A stretch of 64,000 nt of DNA from Anthropogastromicrobium sp963652495. Its GTDB lineage: Bacteria; Bacillota; Clostridia; Lachnospirales; Lachnospiraceae. Shown here piece by piece: positions 8,164-17,608 of the stretch. The notes beneath the pieces are model-generated. The model saw only the letters and a list, made by a program, of their open reading frames with translations. It had not been told where the DNA came from and made no database searches. Numbering within the stretch: the stretch's first letter is position 1; each line of letters begins with the position of its first letter. Made by a program: the position numbers and the translations under genes. Where the stretch lies: positions 1 through 64,000 of the forward strand of contig CAVJTU010000002.1 in the NCBI GenBank assembly GCA_963652495.1, read 5' to 3'.

Positions 8164-10074
8164 ATGGAAAAATCTATGAAAAGAATAGCGGCAGTAATAG
8201 TAGCGGTGTGCCTTTGCATGCTGTCTGTCGTATCCGTATTTGCACAGCAGGATGGACCGGATGTGAAAGCGGAGGCATACTGTGTAATAAACAGAAAGGA
8301 TGGCTCCATCATTTATTCAAAAAACATGGATGATCGTTATTATCCGGCAAGCATCACCAAAATCATGACAGCACTTGTCACTCTGGAGCATTGTACGAAT
8401 CTGGATGACACAGTTGTATTCAACGATGAGGTTATGAATTCGATCAGCAGCAATAGCTCCACACTAAATCCGGTCGCGATTCTGGGCGAGGAGATGACTG
8501 TGCGCGATGCGCTTTTCGGATTGATGTTAAACTCCGCAAATGAGTGTGCGAGTGCGCTGGCTGTCTATACAGCAGGTTCCATTGACGCATTTGTCGAGAT
8601 GATGAATGAGAAAGCGCAGGAACTTGGTGCAGTCAATACACACTATATGAATGCACATGGACTGGATGACGAGAATCACTATACGACAGCCCATGACATG
8701 GCAATCATTTTCGATGCGGCGCTCAGAAATGATACATTCCGCATTATTGATTCAAGTGCAGCATATACGATTCCAGCCACGAATATGTATGGTGAGAGAA
8801 CCTGTGCCAGTACAAATCAGCTGATCAACGGTGCATTGCAATACGAGGGTGTATATGCAGGAAAAACGGGTCATACTGCTATGGCAGGACGCACATTGGT
8901 GACAGCAGCTTATCGTGACGGCATGGATTTGATCTGTGTGATCATGAAGTCCGATAATGACAATTTCTACAGCGATACCGAGACGCTTTTGGATCATGCA
9001 TTCTTAAAAGTGCAGGGAAATGAGCAGGAGACATATTCGGCGGCAGATGATTACGTTATGACGCAGAATGAGCTGACATCCGGACTGAATGTGCGTCAGT
9101 ATCCGAGTACCTATGCACCGCGAATCGGTTCTCTTATGCCGGGTGATGCCGTTCACCGCATTGGCACTTTTGGAAATTGGAGTCAGATTGAGACAGCGAA
9201 TGGTGTGGGATACGTATCTTCTGAGTATTTGATTTTTCAGGATGGTTCCCCTGTTGGCACATATGAAATAGTAAATACACTGACACCAGATCAGACTGTT
9301 GCAGCGCCTGGGTCAGAATCGCAGGGATCAGATGAGTCAGAAAAAGCAAGCAATGAGGAAGTTTCCGAAGATGAAGAGCCGCAGTCATTGGCAGAAGCAG
9401 AAGATGAGAGTGGTGCAGCGGATTCTGAAGCCGCAAGCCAAAGTGATTCTTCTGTCGCAGCAGGGCCGACAATTCCGGAGCAGACTTACCGCTATCAGCT
9501 GACGATTAATAATCTGACTGTCGTTGTGATTGGCGTAATCTTTGCAATTGCACTTGTGGTTGCGGTATTGGCAGTAGCTTTGATTCGGAGGCGTGATAAA
9601 AGCGATAATGAGTCTGAGAATGAAAACGATGTTCCGGAGCCGGCTTCTATAGAGAAAAAAGTGCAGAAGGCGCAGAAGACTGCTAAAGCACATGTGAAAG
9701 AGAGTGCTCGTGTACAGGCAGAACGCACCAGAAAGGCTCCAAGGAAGAAAGACAAGACGACAGCTGAATCTGCAGTATCAGATGAACAGAAAAATGTGAC
9801 GGCAGGAGTTTCTCAAAGTCCGGAGGATGCACATCAGGTCTCAGATGCATGGGAAATGCAGGAGATTGAAATGGCAGACTGGGATGAAGATTCGGAAGCA
9901 AATGAAGGATACGAGGACGGAACATCGGAAGATGGTGCATATGATGCGTATTATGAAGACTCTCAGGGATCGGATTATGATTTTGCAGAGGATGAGTATT
10001 TAGAAGGTGACGATGAATTTTCAGAAGATGACTGGGATGAGACTGCACCGGATGAAGATGACTGGAAAAGATAA
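8164..10074 (+). CDS. D-alanyl-D-alanine carboxypeptidase with SH3b domain and C-terminal anchor
   Basis: This S11 penicillin-binding protein trims the terminal D-Ala of peptidoglycan stem peptides. It has a signal peptide (MKRIAAVIVAVCLCMLSVVS region), the SxxK nucleophile motif at Ser63 (SITK), SxN in NSANECASA and the KTG triad in AGKTGHTAMAG. A bacterial SH3 domain follows (GLNVRQYPSTYAPRIGSL), then a Ser/Glu-rich linker, one membrane helix (VVVIGVIFAIALVVAVLAV), a basic segment and a very acidic tail. Total 636 residues, far longer than the usual 380-430. ATG 8164 follows CAGAAGG; an ATG at 8137 is in frame but lies too close to the transcript start and has no binding site. The M28 peptidase at 60434 has the same linker-helix-tail plan. 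Confidence 0.9.
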   Translation: MEKSMKRIAAVIVAVCLCMLSVVSVFAQQDGPDVKAEAYCVINRKDGSIIYSKNMDDRYYPASITKIMTALVTLEHCTNLDDTVVFNDEVMNSISSNSSTLNPVAILGEEMTVRDALFGLMLNSANECASALAVYTAGSIDAFVEMMNEKAQELGAVNTHYMNAHGLDDENHYTTAHDMAIIFDAALRNDTFRIIDSSAAYTIPATNMYGERTCASTNQLINGALQYEGVYAGKTGHTAMAGRTLVTAAYRDGMDLICVIMKSDNDNFYSDTETLLDHAFLKVQGNEQETYSAADDYVMTQNELTSGLNVRQYPSTYAPRIGSLMPGDAVHRIGTFGNWSQIETANGVGYVSSEYLIFQDGSPVGTYEIVNTLTPDQTVAAPGSESQGSDESEKASNEEVSEDEEPQSLAEAEDESGAADSEAASQSDSSVAAGPTIPEQTYRYQLTINNLTVVVIGVIFAIALVVAVLAVALIRRRDKSDNESENENDVPEPASIEKKVQKAQKTAKAHVKESARVQAERTRKAPRKKDKTTAESAVSDEQKNVTAGVSQSPEDAHQVSDAWEMQEIEMADWDEDSEANEGYEDGTSEDGAYDAYYEDSQGSDYDFAEDEYLEGDDEFSEDDWDETAPDEDDWKR

Positions 10075-10102
10075 ACAATGACGAAAAAAACTTAATGTTT
10101 AC

Positions 10103-10130
10103 TTGATTTTTTCGGAAAATGTGATATACT
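10103..10130 (+). promoter_or_regulatory. Sigma-A promoter of 6S RNA
   Basis: TTGATT (10103-10108), 16 bases, TATACT (10125-10130); transcription is predicted to start near 10137, at the base of the 6S closing stem. Confidence 0.75.
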
Positions 10131-10136
10131 AATATC

Positions 10137-10315
10137 AGATCCTGGGGTGTACGAAGTCTTGCTTTTATTTGAACCTACATGACTTAATACGGGATTCCTA
10201 TATTGCCAGGTGGATGTCAGGCCTCCGTTATGCAGTGGAAGGCAGAAGTCTGGTTGCGGTTGCCCACCTAGCGTTAGCTAGGCGTCAAATGGGCAGGGAC
10301 GGCACTCTGGGATGT
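10137..10315 (+). ncRNA. ssrS: 6S RNA
   Basis: 6S RNA binds the housekeeping RNA polymerase holoenzyme by mimicking an open promoter. The closing stem is clear: ATCCTGGGGTG (10139-10149) pairs over all 11 positions, G-U pairs included, with CACTCTGGGAT (10303-10313). Inside are the TTTGAACCTACA side of the central bubble, a CACCTAGCGTTAGCTAGGCG hairpin and TGCCCA/TGGGCA pairing. The 3' strand GACGGCACTCTGGGAT and the 5' GGGGTGTACGAAG resemble the ends of the E. coli RNA. It lies between dacF-type and spoIID genes, with its own promoter and a terminator downstream. Confidence 0.88.
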
Positions 10316-10343
10316 TGTACAAAAGAGAAAAGTTAAAAAAAGT

Positions 10344-10393
10344 ACGAAGGCATTACAGCAGAAGTATTCTGCGGTAGTGCCTTCTTCGTTTTC
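10344..10393 (+). terminator. Terminator between 6S RNA and spoIID-like gene
   Basis: ACGAAGGCATTAC (10344-10356) pairs with GTAGTGCCTTCTTCGT (10374-10389) around an inner AGCAGAA/TTCTGC stem, with GTTTTC after it. It is the likely 3' end of the 6S precursor. Confidence 0.75.
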
Positions 10394-10418
10394 AGACAAC
10401 AGGGCAAGGGGTATCCGC

Positions 10419-11993
10419 ATGAAGAATTTTCGCGTAAAGCGCGTTCATATCATCTGTCTGGCGATTGCAACGGCAGAGATTTTGGTTGTCGCTTTTGTGT
10501 TGTGGAGGAATGCTCTCTGGGAAAAGAAAGTGCTCCAGACAGCAAAGAAACAAAGTGAGATAGCAGATGTGACAGCATGCGAGAAAGAAAAAACGGATAC
10601 ATCAGACACAAAGAGCAATCAGAGAGGGTCAGAAGAAGCGGATAAGGCTCAGACGCAGGAAGTACCGGCGGCAGAGACGGTAACGAACGAAACGGATTCA
10701 TCGGCGCAGGCACAGCCGTCGATACGTGTGAAGCTGAAAAATTCGGACAACACTTCCTATGAGCACGATCAGGTGGTGATTACCTGCTCAGACACCTTTC
10801 ATATCCAATCGGGGACGAAGGAGCAGATCTTTACCGGAGGGCAGAGCGTGACGATTACGCAGCAGCATCCATTTTTCCAGGAGGGGGCGATTCGGGTAGT
10901 CTCTGAGAGCGGCACTGTCACAATCGACAGCATTTTGCGTCGAGGCATCAGCCATGAATATGAGGGTGTATTGGACTTATATATGGGAGAGCAAGGCATT
11001 GTCATTGTGAACGAACTGTCGCTTGAGTCTTATGTTTCAAGGGTCGTTCCGAGCGAGATGCCAGCTTCCTATGGAATCGAGGCGGCTAAGCTGCAGGCCG
11101 TCTGTGCACGTACATATGCCTATGAGCGCATTCTCCACCAGAAGACGATTGATGCGTATGGCTCCTATGTGGACGATTCGGTAGATTATCAGGTTTATAA
11201 CAGTGCCGGATATCAGGAAGTTTCTGCACAGGGGACAGCGCAGACGGCAGGTATGATTATGGTGAGGGAGGAGGAACCGATTGTGCCATACTATTTTTCT
11301 ACATCCTGCGGTTACACATCGGACAATCTTGCCTGGTCTGGAAATCAGTCACTTCCGTATCTGATCTCATTAAACTTAACCGGACAGGGCGATCAGGATC
11401 TGACAGATGAAAAGACAGTCAGTGCTTTTTTACAGAATTGGGATGCACCCGGGCTTGAATCTGATTTGGCATGGTATCGATGGCGGTGCGAGATTTCCCT
11501 TGCGATGCTTCAGGAGCTGTTTGTCACGCGGCTGGCAGCGTTGACATCCGTGCAGAGCGAGTGTATTCAGGTGACAGGGGGTAGTCTGGCGGAGGTTACA
11601 AAGTCGGCACTCAAATCGGTGCAGGTAACGGGGCGCTTTGCGGGCGGCATGGCATCAGGACTTTTGCTGGATTACACATCGGGGCAGATCGCAGTGACGG
11701 GAGAACTAGTCATAAGAAAGCTTTTGGGGGAACCGAATCGCACCTATCAGAATAAGTCTGAGGAGACGGTATCGCTCAGTGAAGGCGATTATCTTCCGAG
11801 TGCGTTTTTTTGTTTGATTCCGGTGACAAAGGACGGGAATCTAAGCAGCTATGTAATCTGTGGAGGAGGTAATGGACATGGGATTGGTCTGTCCCAAAAT
11901 GCCGCATACCGACTCTTAGAGCAGGGAAAGACCTGGCAGGAGATTCTTGCGTTTTTTTATCAGGGGATTGCATTTGACACAATATCATGCTAA
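10419..11993 (+). CDS. SpoIID/LytB-domain protein
   Basis: The product is 524 residues with an N-terminal signal anchor (IICLAIATAEILVVAFVLW). A low-complexity Glu/Ala/Thr-rich linker leads to the SpoIID domain, whose core is LESYVSRVVPSEMPASYG, with the Glu of SEMP as the expected catalytic residue of this lytic transglycosylase family, then KLQAVCARTYAYERI and YFSTSCGYTSDN. SpoIID acts with SpoIIP at the engulfing membrane in sporulation; vegetative LytB paralogues share the domain. No spoIIQ neighbour is present, so a sporulation role is probable but not shown. ATG 10419 follows AAGGGGTA; the upstream in-frame ATG falls inside the terminator. Confidence 0.85.
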   Translation: MKNFRVKRVHIICLAIATAEILVVAFVLWRNALWEKKVLQTAKKQSEIADVTACEKEKTDTSDTKSNQRGSEEADKAQTQEVPAAETVTNETDSSAQAQPSIRVKLKNSDNTSYEHDQVVITCSDTFHIQSGTKEQIFTGGQSVTITQQHPFFQEGAIRVVSESGTVTIDSILRRGISHEYEGVLDLYMGEQGIVIVNELSLESYVSRVVPSEMPASYGIEAAKLQAVCARTYAYERILHQKTIDAYGSYVDDSVDYQVYNSAGYQEVSAQGTAQTAGMIMVREEEPIVPYYFSTSCGYTSDNLAWSGNQSLPYLISLNLTGQGDQDLTDEKTVSAFLQNWDAPGLESDLAWYRWRCEISLAMLQELFVTRLAALTSVQSECIQVTGGSLAEVTKSALKSVQVTGRFAGGMASGLLLDYTSGQIAVTGELVIRKLLGEPNRTYQNKSEETVSLSEGDYLPSAFFCLIPVTKDGNLSSYVICGGGNGHGIGLSQNAAYRLLEQGKTWQEILAFFYQGIAFDTISC

Positions 11994-12001
11994 ACTATGA
12001 A
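11974..12001 (+). promoter_or_regulatory. Probable promoter of icd-aroD
   Basis: TTGACA (11974-11979), 16 bases, TATGAA (11996-12001), overlapping the end of the spoIID-type gene. It leaves a leader of about 115 bases before icd. Confidence 0.5.
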
Positions 12002-12122
12002 AGTGGATGTATTTCCCAAAAGTTATGGTTCATCGGGTGCCATATGCGTGGATCATAACCCAAAAGATGCCGATGCCAGAAAAGTCTGGCTGCTGATCTT
12101 AGGCTGCAAGAGGAGGAAAATT

Positions 12123-13334
12123 ATGACAAAAATAGCTATGACCACTCCATTAGTTGAGATGGACGGAGATGAGATGACCAGAGTTCTCTGGAAGATGATC
12201 AAGGACGAATTGATTCTGCCGTTTGTTGACCTGAAAACAGAATATTATGATCTGGGACTGGAATATCGCGACCAGACAGGTGATCAGGTAACGATCGACA
12301 GTGCAAATGCGACAAAAAAATACGGAGTTGCTGTCAAGTGTGCGACGATTACTCCGAATGCAGCGAGGATGACCGAGTATAATCTGCATGAGATGTGGAA
12401 GAGTCCGAATGGAACCATCCGTGCCATCTTAGACGGTACGGTATTTCGTGCACCGATTCTGGTAAAGGGTATCGAACCACATGTAAAGAACTGGAAAAAG
12501 CCGATTACGATTGCAAGACATGCCTATGGTGATGTCTACAAGGCAACCGAGATGAAAATTCCGGGACCGGGAAAGACAGAGCTTGTTTATACAAATGAGG
12601 CAGGCGAGGAGACAAGGGAGCTGATTCATAACTTCACAGGTGCCGGCATCATTCAGGGACAGCACAATGTAGTGGATTCTATCGAGAATTTTGCACATTG
12701 CTGCTTCCGTTACGCGCTTGATACAAAGCAGGATATTTGGTTTGCGACAAAGGACACCATCTCCAAAAAATATGATCACACCTTTAAGGATATCTTCCAG
12801 GAGATCTACGATAAGGATTATAAGGAGGCTTTCGAGAAGGCAGGCATTGAGTATTTCTATACGCTGATCGATGATGCAGTAGCCAGAGTCATCCGCTCTG
12901 AGGGCGGCTATATCTGGGCATGCAAGAACTACGATGGTGATGTTATGAGTGATATGGTAGCGACCGCATTTGGCTCTCTGGCAATGATGACTTCTGTGCT
13001 GGTATCCCCGCAGGGCTGCTACGAGTATGAGGCTGCTCACGGTACTGTACAGAGACACTATTATCAGTATAAGGAAGGCAAGAAGACATCCACCAACCCG
13101 GTAGCGACCATCTTTGCATGGAGTGGTGCATTCCGTAAGAGAGGTGAGATGGATGGTCTTAGTGCGCTGTGCGACTATGCCGATAAGCTTGAGAAAGCAA
13201 CGCTTGATACCATCGAGTCGGGTGTTATGACAAAGGATCTGGCAGCAATCACTACACTTTCAAATGCGCAGACCGTGACTAGCGAGGAGTTCCTTCAGGC
13301 GATTCGCAGCAGACTGGAGGCTTTGCTTGCATGA
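12123..13334 (+). CDS. icd: NADP-dependent isocitrate dehydrogenase
   Basis: Icd (403 residues) oxidises isocitrate to 2-oxoglutarate, which feeds glutamate synthesis in anaerobes with a partial citric acid cycle. It is of the eukaryote-like type: the start PLVEMDGDEMTRVLWKMIKD, substrate-loop residues in SPNGTIRAILDGTVFR, KKPITIARHAYGDVY, and the cofactor region YEYEAAHGTVQRHY are all present. ATG 12123 follows AAGAGGAGGAAAATT. The frame is open back to 11997, but that extension has no family resemblance. It shares ATGA with aroD downstream, so the two are translationally coupled. Confidence 0.95.
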   Translation: MTKIAMTTPLVEMDGDEMTRVLWKMIKDELILPFVDLKTEYYDLGLEYRDQTGDQVTIDSANATKKYGVAVKCATITPNAARMTEYNLHEMWKSPNGTIRAILDGTVFRAPILVKGIEPHVKNWKKPITIARHAYGDVYKATEMKIPGPGKTELVYTNEAGEETRELIHNFTGAGIIQGQHNVVDSIENFAHCCFRYALDTKQDIWFATKDTISKKYDHTFKDIFQEIYDKDYKEAFEKAGIEYFYTLIDDAVARVIRSEGGYIWACKNYDGDVMSDMVATAFGSLAMMTSVLVSPQGCYEYEAAHGTVQRHYYQYKEGKKTSTNPVATIFAWSGAFRKRGEMDGLSALCDYADKLEKATLDTIESGVMTKDLAAITTLSNAQTVTSEEFLQAIRSRLEALLA

Positions 13335-14098
13335 GTGTGCTGAGAGCAGGAAATACGACGCTTGAAGATGGAAAGGTACGCATCTGTGTGCCGATTGCTT
13401 ATGAGAACGAAGCAGAGATTTTGGAAGAGTCTGTCCGCATTGCAAAAAGCGATGCGGCAGATATCGCAGAGTGGCGCATTGATTGGTATGCAGATGTGTT
13501 CGACGATGAAAAAAGAAATGCACTTGCTAGAAGGGTGCGTGAAAATCTAAAAGGAAAACCGTTACTCGTCACCTTTCGCAGCAAAAACGAGGGCGGCGAG
13601 CGTCCGATTACGTCAGAAGCATATCAGGCACTTCTTGAGCGTGTGATTGCAGGCAAGACGGCGGATCTTCTTGATGTGGAGCTTAGTCAGGGAAAGGTGT
13701 GTGCAAAAGCCTTGAGTGAACAGGCACACAAGGCTGGAATTGGTGTGATCATGTCACGTCATGATTTTGAAAAGACACCGGAAGTTTTTAATCTGGTTTT
13801 ATCCATGGAAGAGATGATTCGCTGCGGCGCGGATGTGTGCAAGATTGCGATGATGCCGCAGTGTTATGCAGATGTGGCATCGCTGCTTTCTGCAACCGGT
13901 ACTATGAAAGAGCAGCATCCGAAGGCCCTTCTGATTACAATGTCGATGGGGCAAAAGGGCTGTGTGAGCCGGCTTTGCGGCGGTTTATTTGGCAGTGTGA
14001 TGAGTTTTGGCTCGATTGGAAAGGCCAGTGCACCGGGGCAGGTGTCGGCTGAGAGGTTGTCAGCTGTTTTAAATGCGATTGAAGAAACGGTAAAATAA
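13331..14098 (+). CDS. aroD: 3-Dehydroquinate dehydratase, type I
   Basis: AroD (255 residues) dehydrates 3-dehydroquinate in the shikimate pathway by Schiff-base chemistry. The catalytic His is in VIMSRHDFEKTP and the Schiff-base Lys in VCKIAMMPQ; the closing SIGKASAPGQ motif also fits. The start overlaps the icd stop by four bases. A bidirectional terminator follows. The pairing with icd has no obvious metabolic logic and probably reflects a compact operon. Confidence 0.95.
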   Translation: MSVLRAGNTTLEDGKVRICVPIAYENEAEILEESVRIAKSDAADIAEWRIDWYADVFDDEKRNALARRVRENLKGKPLLVTFRSKNEGGERPITSEAYQALLERVIAGKTADLLDVELSQGKVCAKALSEQAHKAGIGVIMSRHDFEKTPEVFNLVLSMEEMIRCGADVCKIAMMPQCYADVASLLSATGTMKEQHPKALLITMSMGQKGCVSRLCGGLFGSVMSFGSIGKASAPGQVSAERLSAVLNAIEETVK

Positions 14099-14145
14099 AG
14101 AGAAAAGCCAGCGTGTCAGTTTGATACGCTGGCTTTTCTCTGTTT
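14099..14145. terminator. Bidirectional terminator between aroD and rho
   Basis: A perfect 16-bp stem (AGAGAAAAGCCAGCGT at 14099-14114 with its complement at 14126-14141), A-rich on the left and T-rich on the right, serves the convergent aroD and rho units. Confidence 0.85.
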
Positions 14146-14203
14146 CTTTTATGTAATAGCAAAGCCGCACTTCGATTTTGTATGGCTTTGAATCGTTACT
14201 ATC

Positions 14204-16360
14204 TTAAGAGCGAAGCTTTGGAAGAGTTGCTACAAACTCTGCATTATTCTTTGTATGCACAAAATGGTTTAAAATCTGCTCAATCGCTTCATCATTCTTG
14301 AGTCCGCTGATGCTGCGGCGAATTAGCGAGACAGCATTGCTTTCCTCTGGTGTCAAAAGCAGATCTTCACGTCTGGTTCCGGAACGAACGATGTCGATTG
14401 CCGGGAAGATGCGACGTTCAGACAGCTTTCGGTCAAGGACAAGTTCCATATTTCCGGTTCCTTTAAATTCCTCAAATACCATATCGTCCAGACGGCTTCC
14501 GGTCTCAACAAGAGCAGTGGCAAGGATGGTTAAGCTGCCGCCCTCACGCATATTTCTGGCTGCACCGAAAAACTTCTTCGGCATATGAAGTGCTGCCGGA
14601 TCGAGTCCGCCGGAAAGAGTACGGCCGCTCGGGGTAACGGTAAGATTGTAGGAGCGAGCCAGACGAGTCAAGCTGTCCAGCAAAATCATAACATCCTGCT
14701 TATGTTCAACAAGTCTCTTTGCACGCTCAAGAACCATTTCAGCGACCTGCTTGTGATGATCCGGTGTCTCGTCAAAGGTGGAATAAATGACTTCCACATG
14801 TTCGCCCTGAATGGATTCACGGATATCGGTAACTTCCTCCGGACGCTCATCGATTAACAGAATAATCAGGTTCATATCCGGATAGTTGTGGGTAATTGCA
14901 TTTGCTAACTCCTTTAACAGGGTAGTCTTTCCGGCCTTTGGCGGGGAAACAATCATGCCGCGCTGTCCCTTTCCGACAGGGCTGATCAAATCGACAATAC
15001 GAAGAGCAGTGGATTTGCCTTCGACTTCCATAGACAGACGACTGTTCGGGAAAATTGGTGTAAGTTTTTCAAAGTTTGGACGTTGTGCGGATAATTCAGG
15101 ATCGAAACCATTGATTGAATTTACTCTGATCAGAGCATCGTATTTATTGTCATCTGCGTTAGCTTTCTGGAAGCCATCGACCATATCGCCGGTACGCATG
15201 CCAAAGCGGCGAATCTGGGATGGTGCCACATAGACATCCTGCTGACCGCTTAAGAAATTCGCAGAGCGAAGAAAACCATAGCCATCCGGACGAATATCGA
15301 GAATACCGCATGCCGGCTGGCAGCCTTCTGGAAGTGCTGCATCATTGTCGAAACGGCTGACAAAATCATCACGCTTTGCATTGTCAAAACGGCTTAGGGA
15401 ATCAGGACGGTTCTGATAGTCGGTGCGCGCCGTCTGATCATTTCGATTAATGGAGTCCAAACGTGGAGACTGGTCGATTGGAATAGAAAATTCATTGCGA
15501 ACAGTATAATCATTTCGCACTGCGTTATAGCGGTTTTGATAATCGGACCTGGAACTGTCAAATCGGTTTCCATAATCTCTTCCGGAATTGTTGTAGCGGT
15601 TCTGATAATCGGATCTGGAATTGTCGTAACGATTTACGTAATCAGAGTGGTTGGAGTAGTCACTGCGATTTGCATAATCGTTTCTGGGATTCTCATAGCG
15701 GCTCTGGCCATCCATTCGATTGTCTCTGCTTTCAAATCGGTTCTGACTATCCATTCGATTGTCATAACGGTTTGGCAGATCGGATCTGGAACTGTCAAAT
15801 CGGTTTGTGGAATCCTGCCAGGTCTGGTCTGGACGGTTGTTTCTCAAACGTGGCTTACGCGGATGAACAGAATGGGGACTGGACTGGCGTAAATCCTTAA
15901 AAGAAGAAGAGGAATAAGAATTATTCCGGTTGTAAAAATTGTTTCTGGCGGCAGCGTAAGAGGAAGCGGTAGCACTGTAGCGCCGCTCTCTGGGTGCCTG
16001 TGCGGCAGAATCAGTTGATCTTTCTGAATTTTCGGAAACGGAATTGGTTGTCTCGGAGAAAGAATCAGCAACGGGAGCCGTCTGTGAGAGCGCAGCGTTC
16101 GCTGAAGAATCCTCAGTTTCGGAGAATTCGGTTTCAGAATCTGCAGATTTGAAAGCGGCAGTAGAATCATTGTCAGATAAAACTGTATCAGATGTTTGAG
16201 GATGAGCTGCCTCTGGCGTTGGTGCCTGTTCAGAACCAAGTCTTTCCAAAATTACATCAATCAGCTGCGCTTTACGCAGAGTAGAAACGTTCTTGATGTG
16301 GTTTTCTTTCGCAATCTGTTTTAGCTCAACGAGCGGAAGGGATTTTAATTTTTCACGCAT
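14204..16360 (-). CDS. rho: Transcription termination factor Rho with long low-complexity insert
   Basis: Rho is the hexameric RNA helicase that ends transcription. The 718-residue product is far longer than the usual 420-440. Order: N-terminal helical domain (REKLKSLPLVELKQIAKENH), an acidic Ser/Glu/Ala region, a basic patch, then about 190 residues (roughly 170-360) dominated by Asn, Arg, Asp, Ser, Tyr with about a dozen NR(Y/F)(D/N/E) repeats, then the cold-shock RNA-binding domain (GILDIRPDGYGFLRSANF), the Walker A loop (PPKAGKTTLLKEL), ILLIDERPEEVTDI, LLDSLTRLARS and the R-loop end. ATG 16360 is chosen because Rho similarity begins there; the frame stays open another 213 bases upstream but includes promoter sequence. 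Confidence 0.94.
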   Translation of the reverse strand: MREKLKSLPLVELKQIAKENHIKNVSTLRKAQLIDVILERLGSEQAPTPEAAHPQTSDTVLSDNDSTAAFKSADSETEFSETEDSSANAALSQTAPVADSFSETTNSVSENSERSTDSAAQAPRERRYSATASSYAAARNNFYNRNNSYSSSSFKDLRQSSPHSVHPRKPRLRNNRPDQTWQDSTNRFDSSRSDLPNRYDNRMDSQNRFESRDNRMDGQSRYENPRNDYANRSDYSNHSDYVNRYDNSRSDYQNRYNNSGRDYGNRFDSSRSDYQNRYNAVRNDYTVRNEFSIPIDQSPRLDSINRNDQTARTDYQNRPDSLSRFDNAKRDDFVSRFDNDAALPEGCQPACGILDIRPDGYGFLRSANFLSGQQDVYVAPSQIRRFGMRTGDMVDGFQKANADDNKYDALIRVNSINGFDPELSAQRPNFEKLTPIFPNSRLSMEVEGKSTALRIVDLISPVGKGQRGMIVSPPKAGKTTLLKELANAITHNYPDMNLIILLIDERPEEVTDIRESIQGEHVEVIYSTFDETPDHHKQVAEMVLERAKRLVEHKQDVMILLDSLTRLARSYNLTVTPSGRTLSGGLDPAALHMPKKFFGAARNMREGGSLTILATALVETGSRLDDMVFEEFKGTGNMELVLDRKLSERRIFPAIDIVRSGTRREDLLLTPEESNAVSLIRRSISGLKNDEAIEQILNHFVHTKNNAEFVATLPKLRS

Positions 16361-16483
16361 AAATAACCATGCCTTTCTCATATTTTTGTCAGACAAAATA
16401 CAAATAAATAATATTTTTCTTTTAATTTCACCTTTTTGAAATGAAGCAGCGTCTCCATCGCTGCTGCGAAATATCGCATTCTC

Positions 16484-16512
16484 ATTATACGGAGAAATTG
16501 CGAAATTGTAAA
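16484..16512 (-). promoter_or_regulatory. Promoter of rho
   Basis: On the minus strand TTTACA (16512-16507), 17 bases, TATAAT (16489-16484). It leaves a leader of about 115 bases, long enough for the autoregulation seen in many rho genes. Confidence 0.65.
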
Positions 16513-16544
16513 GTAAAAATGTAAAGTAAAAAAGAAACCAAAAC

Positions 16545-16573
16545 TTGACGAATGTGTATAAAATTGATATCAT
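16545..16573 (+). promoter_or_regulatory. Promoter of the YtqA-type gene
   Basis: TTGACG (16545-16550), 17 bases, TATCAT (16568-16573), divergent from the rho promoter. Confidence 0.6.
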
Positions 16574-16618
16574 TGTGTTATAGTTCGAGTTTGGTGTTTA
16601 TGTGAAGGAGGAAACAGA

Positions 16619-17560
16619 ATGCTGTGGGGAGAGAAGCCATATTATTCGCTGGATTATTATCTGAAACAGACATTTGGCTCCAAAACGTATAAGGCATCTC
16701 TCGATGCGGGTTTTACATGTCCCAATAGGGATGGGACGATCGGACGGGGCGGCTGCATTTTTTGCAGCAGAGGCGGTTCCGGTGAGTTTGCAGGGAGCAG
16801 GGCGATGTCCATAAGACAGCAGATCGACTCACAGATTGAGAAGCTGGGCCCGTTTCATGCGAAGCAATATATTGCATATTATCAGGCCTTTACGAATACA
16901 TATGCGGATTTGGATTATTTAAGACGTGTTTACGAGCCTTCTTTTGCACATGAAAAGATTGCGGCAGTCGATATTGCGACCAGACCGGACTGCGTGGATG
17001 AGGATGTGGTGTCACTTCTTAGTGAGTATGCGAAGAGAAAGCCGGTGTGGGTCGAGTTGGGACTGCAAACGATCCATGAAGATACGGCGACTTACATTCG
17101 AAGAGGGTATGATCTGTCCTGTTTTGAGGCGGCACTTGCGCGTCTTACGCGTGCACATATTCCGGTGGTAGTCCATGTGATTCTGGGTCTGCCTGGTGAA
17201 GATAAAGAAAAAATGCTTGAGACCATCCGCTATTTAAATCATGCAGGAATCTTTGGTATCAAATTGCAGCTTCTTCATGTACTCGAAAATACCGATCTTG
17301 CGGATGATTATCGCGCCGGAAAGTTTCAGACACTTTCGATGGAGGAATATGTGGATATCGTTATCTCCTGCATCGGTATGCTTTCACCGGATATCATCAT
17401 TCACCGGCTGACTGGTGATGGTCCGTCTGAACAGCTGATTTCACCGCAGTGGAGCAAAGCAAAGAGAAGTGTGCTCAATTGCATTCATCGTGAGCTGAAA
17501 AAAAGGAGGATATACCAAGGCTGTTTTCTAGCCGAATCAAGTAAATCCCCTACTTTTTGA
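16619..17560 (+). CDS. Radical SAM protein, YtqA/TIGR01212 family
   Basis: The product is 313 residues. The cluster-binding cysteines lie in FTCPNRDGTIGRGGCIFC near residues 34-52, and the rest follows the TIGR01212 pattern (WVELGLQTIHEDTATYIRRG, VHVILGLPGED, GIKLQLLHVLENTDLA). These enzymes use a [4Fe-4S] cluster and S-adenosylmethionine; family members have been tied to tRNA modification, but the substrate is not shown here. Start ATG 16619 follows GAAGGAGG. The DUF4364 gene follows after 48 bp, probably in the same transcript. Confidence 0.9.
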   Translation: MLWGEKPYYSLDYYLKQTFGSKTYKASLDAGFTCPNRDGTIGRGGCIFCSRGGSGEFAGSRAMSIRQQIDSQIEKLGPFHAKQYIAYYQAFTNTYADLDYLRRVYEPSFAHEKIAAVDIATRPDCVDEDVVSLLSEYAKRKPVWVELGLQTIHEDTATYIRRGYDLSCFEAALARLTRAHIPVVVHVILGLPGEDKEKMLETIRYLNHAGIFGIKLQLLHVLENTDLADDYRAGKFQTLSMEEYVDIVISCIGMLSPDIIIHRLTGDGPSEQLISPQWSKAKRSVLNCIHRELKKRRIYQGCFLAESSKSPTF

Positions 17561-17608
17561 GCAGTTTGAAGCAGACAGGGCTGATATATAGAAAGGAACT
17601 ATTGGATT

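Noticed and set aside
11997..12122. N-terminal extension of isocitrate dehydrogenase
   Set aside because: The extension overlaps the likely promoter and has no similarity to Icd; AGGAGG marks ATG 12123.
16361..16573. N-terminal extension of Rho
   Set aside because: It covers the rho promoter and divergent promoter region and encodes a hydrophobic stretch unlike Rho.
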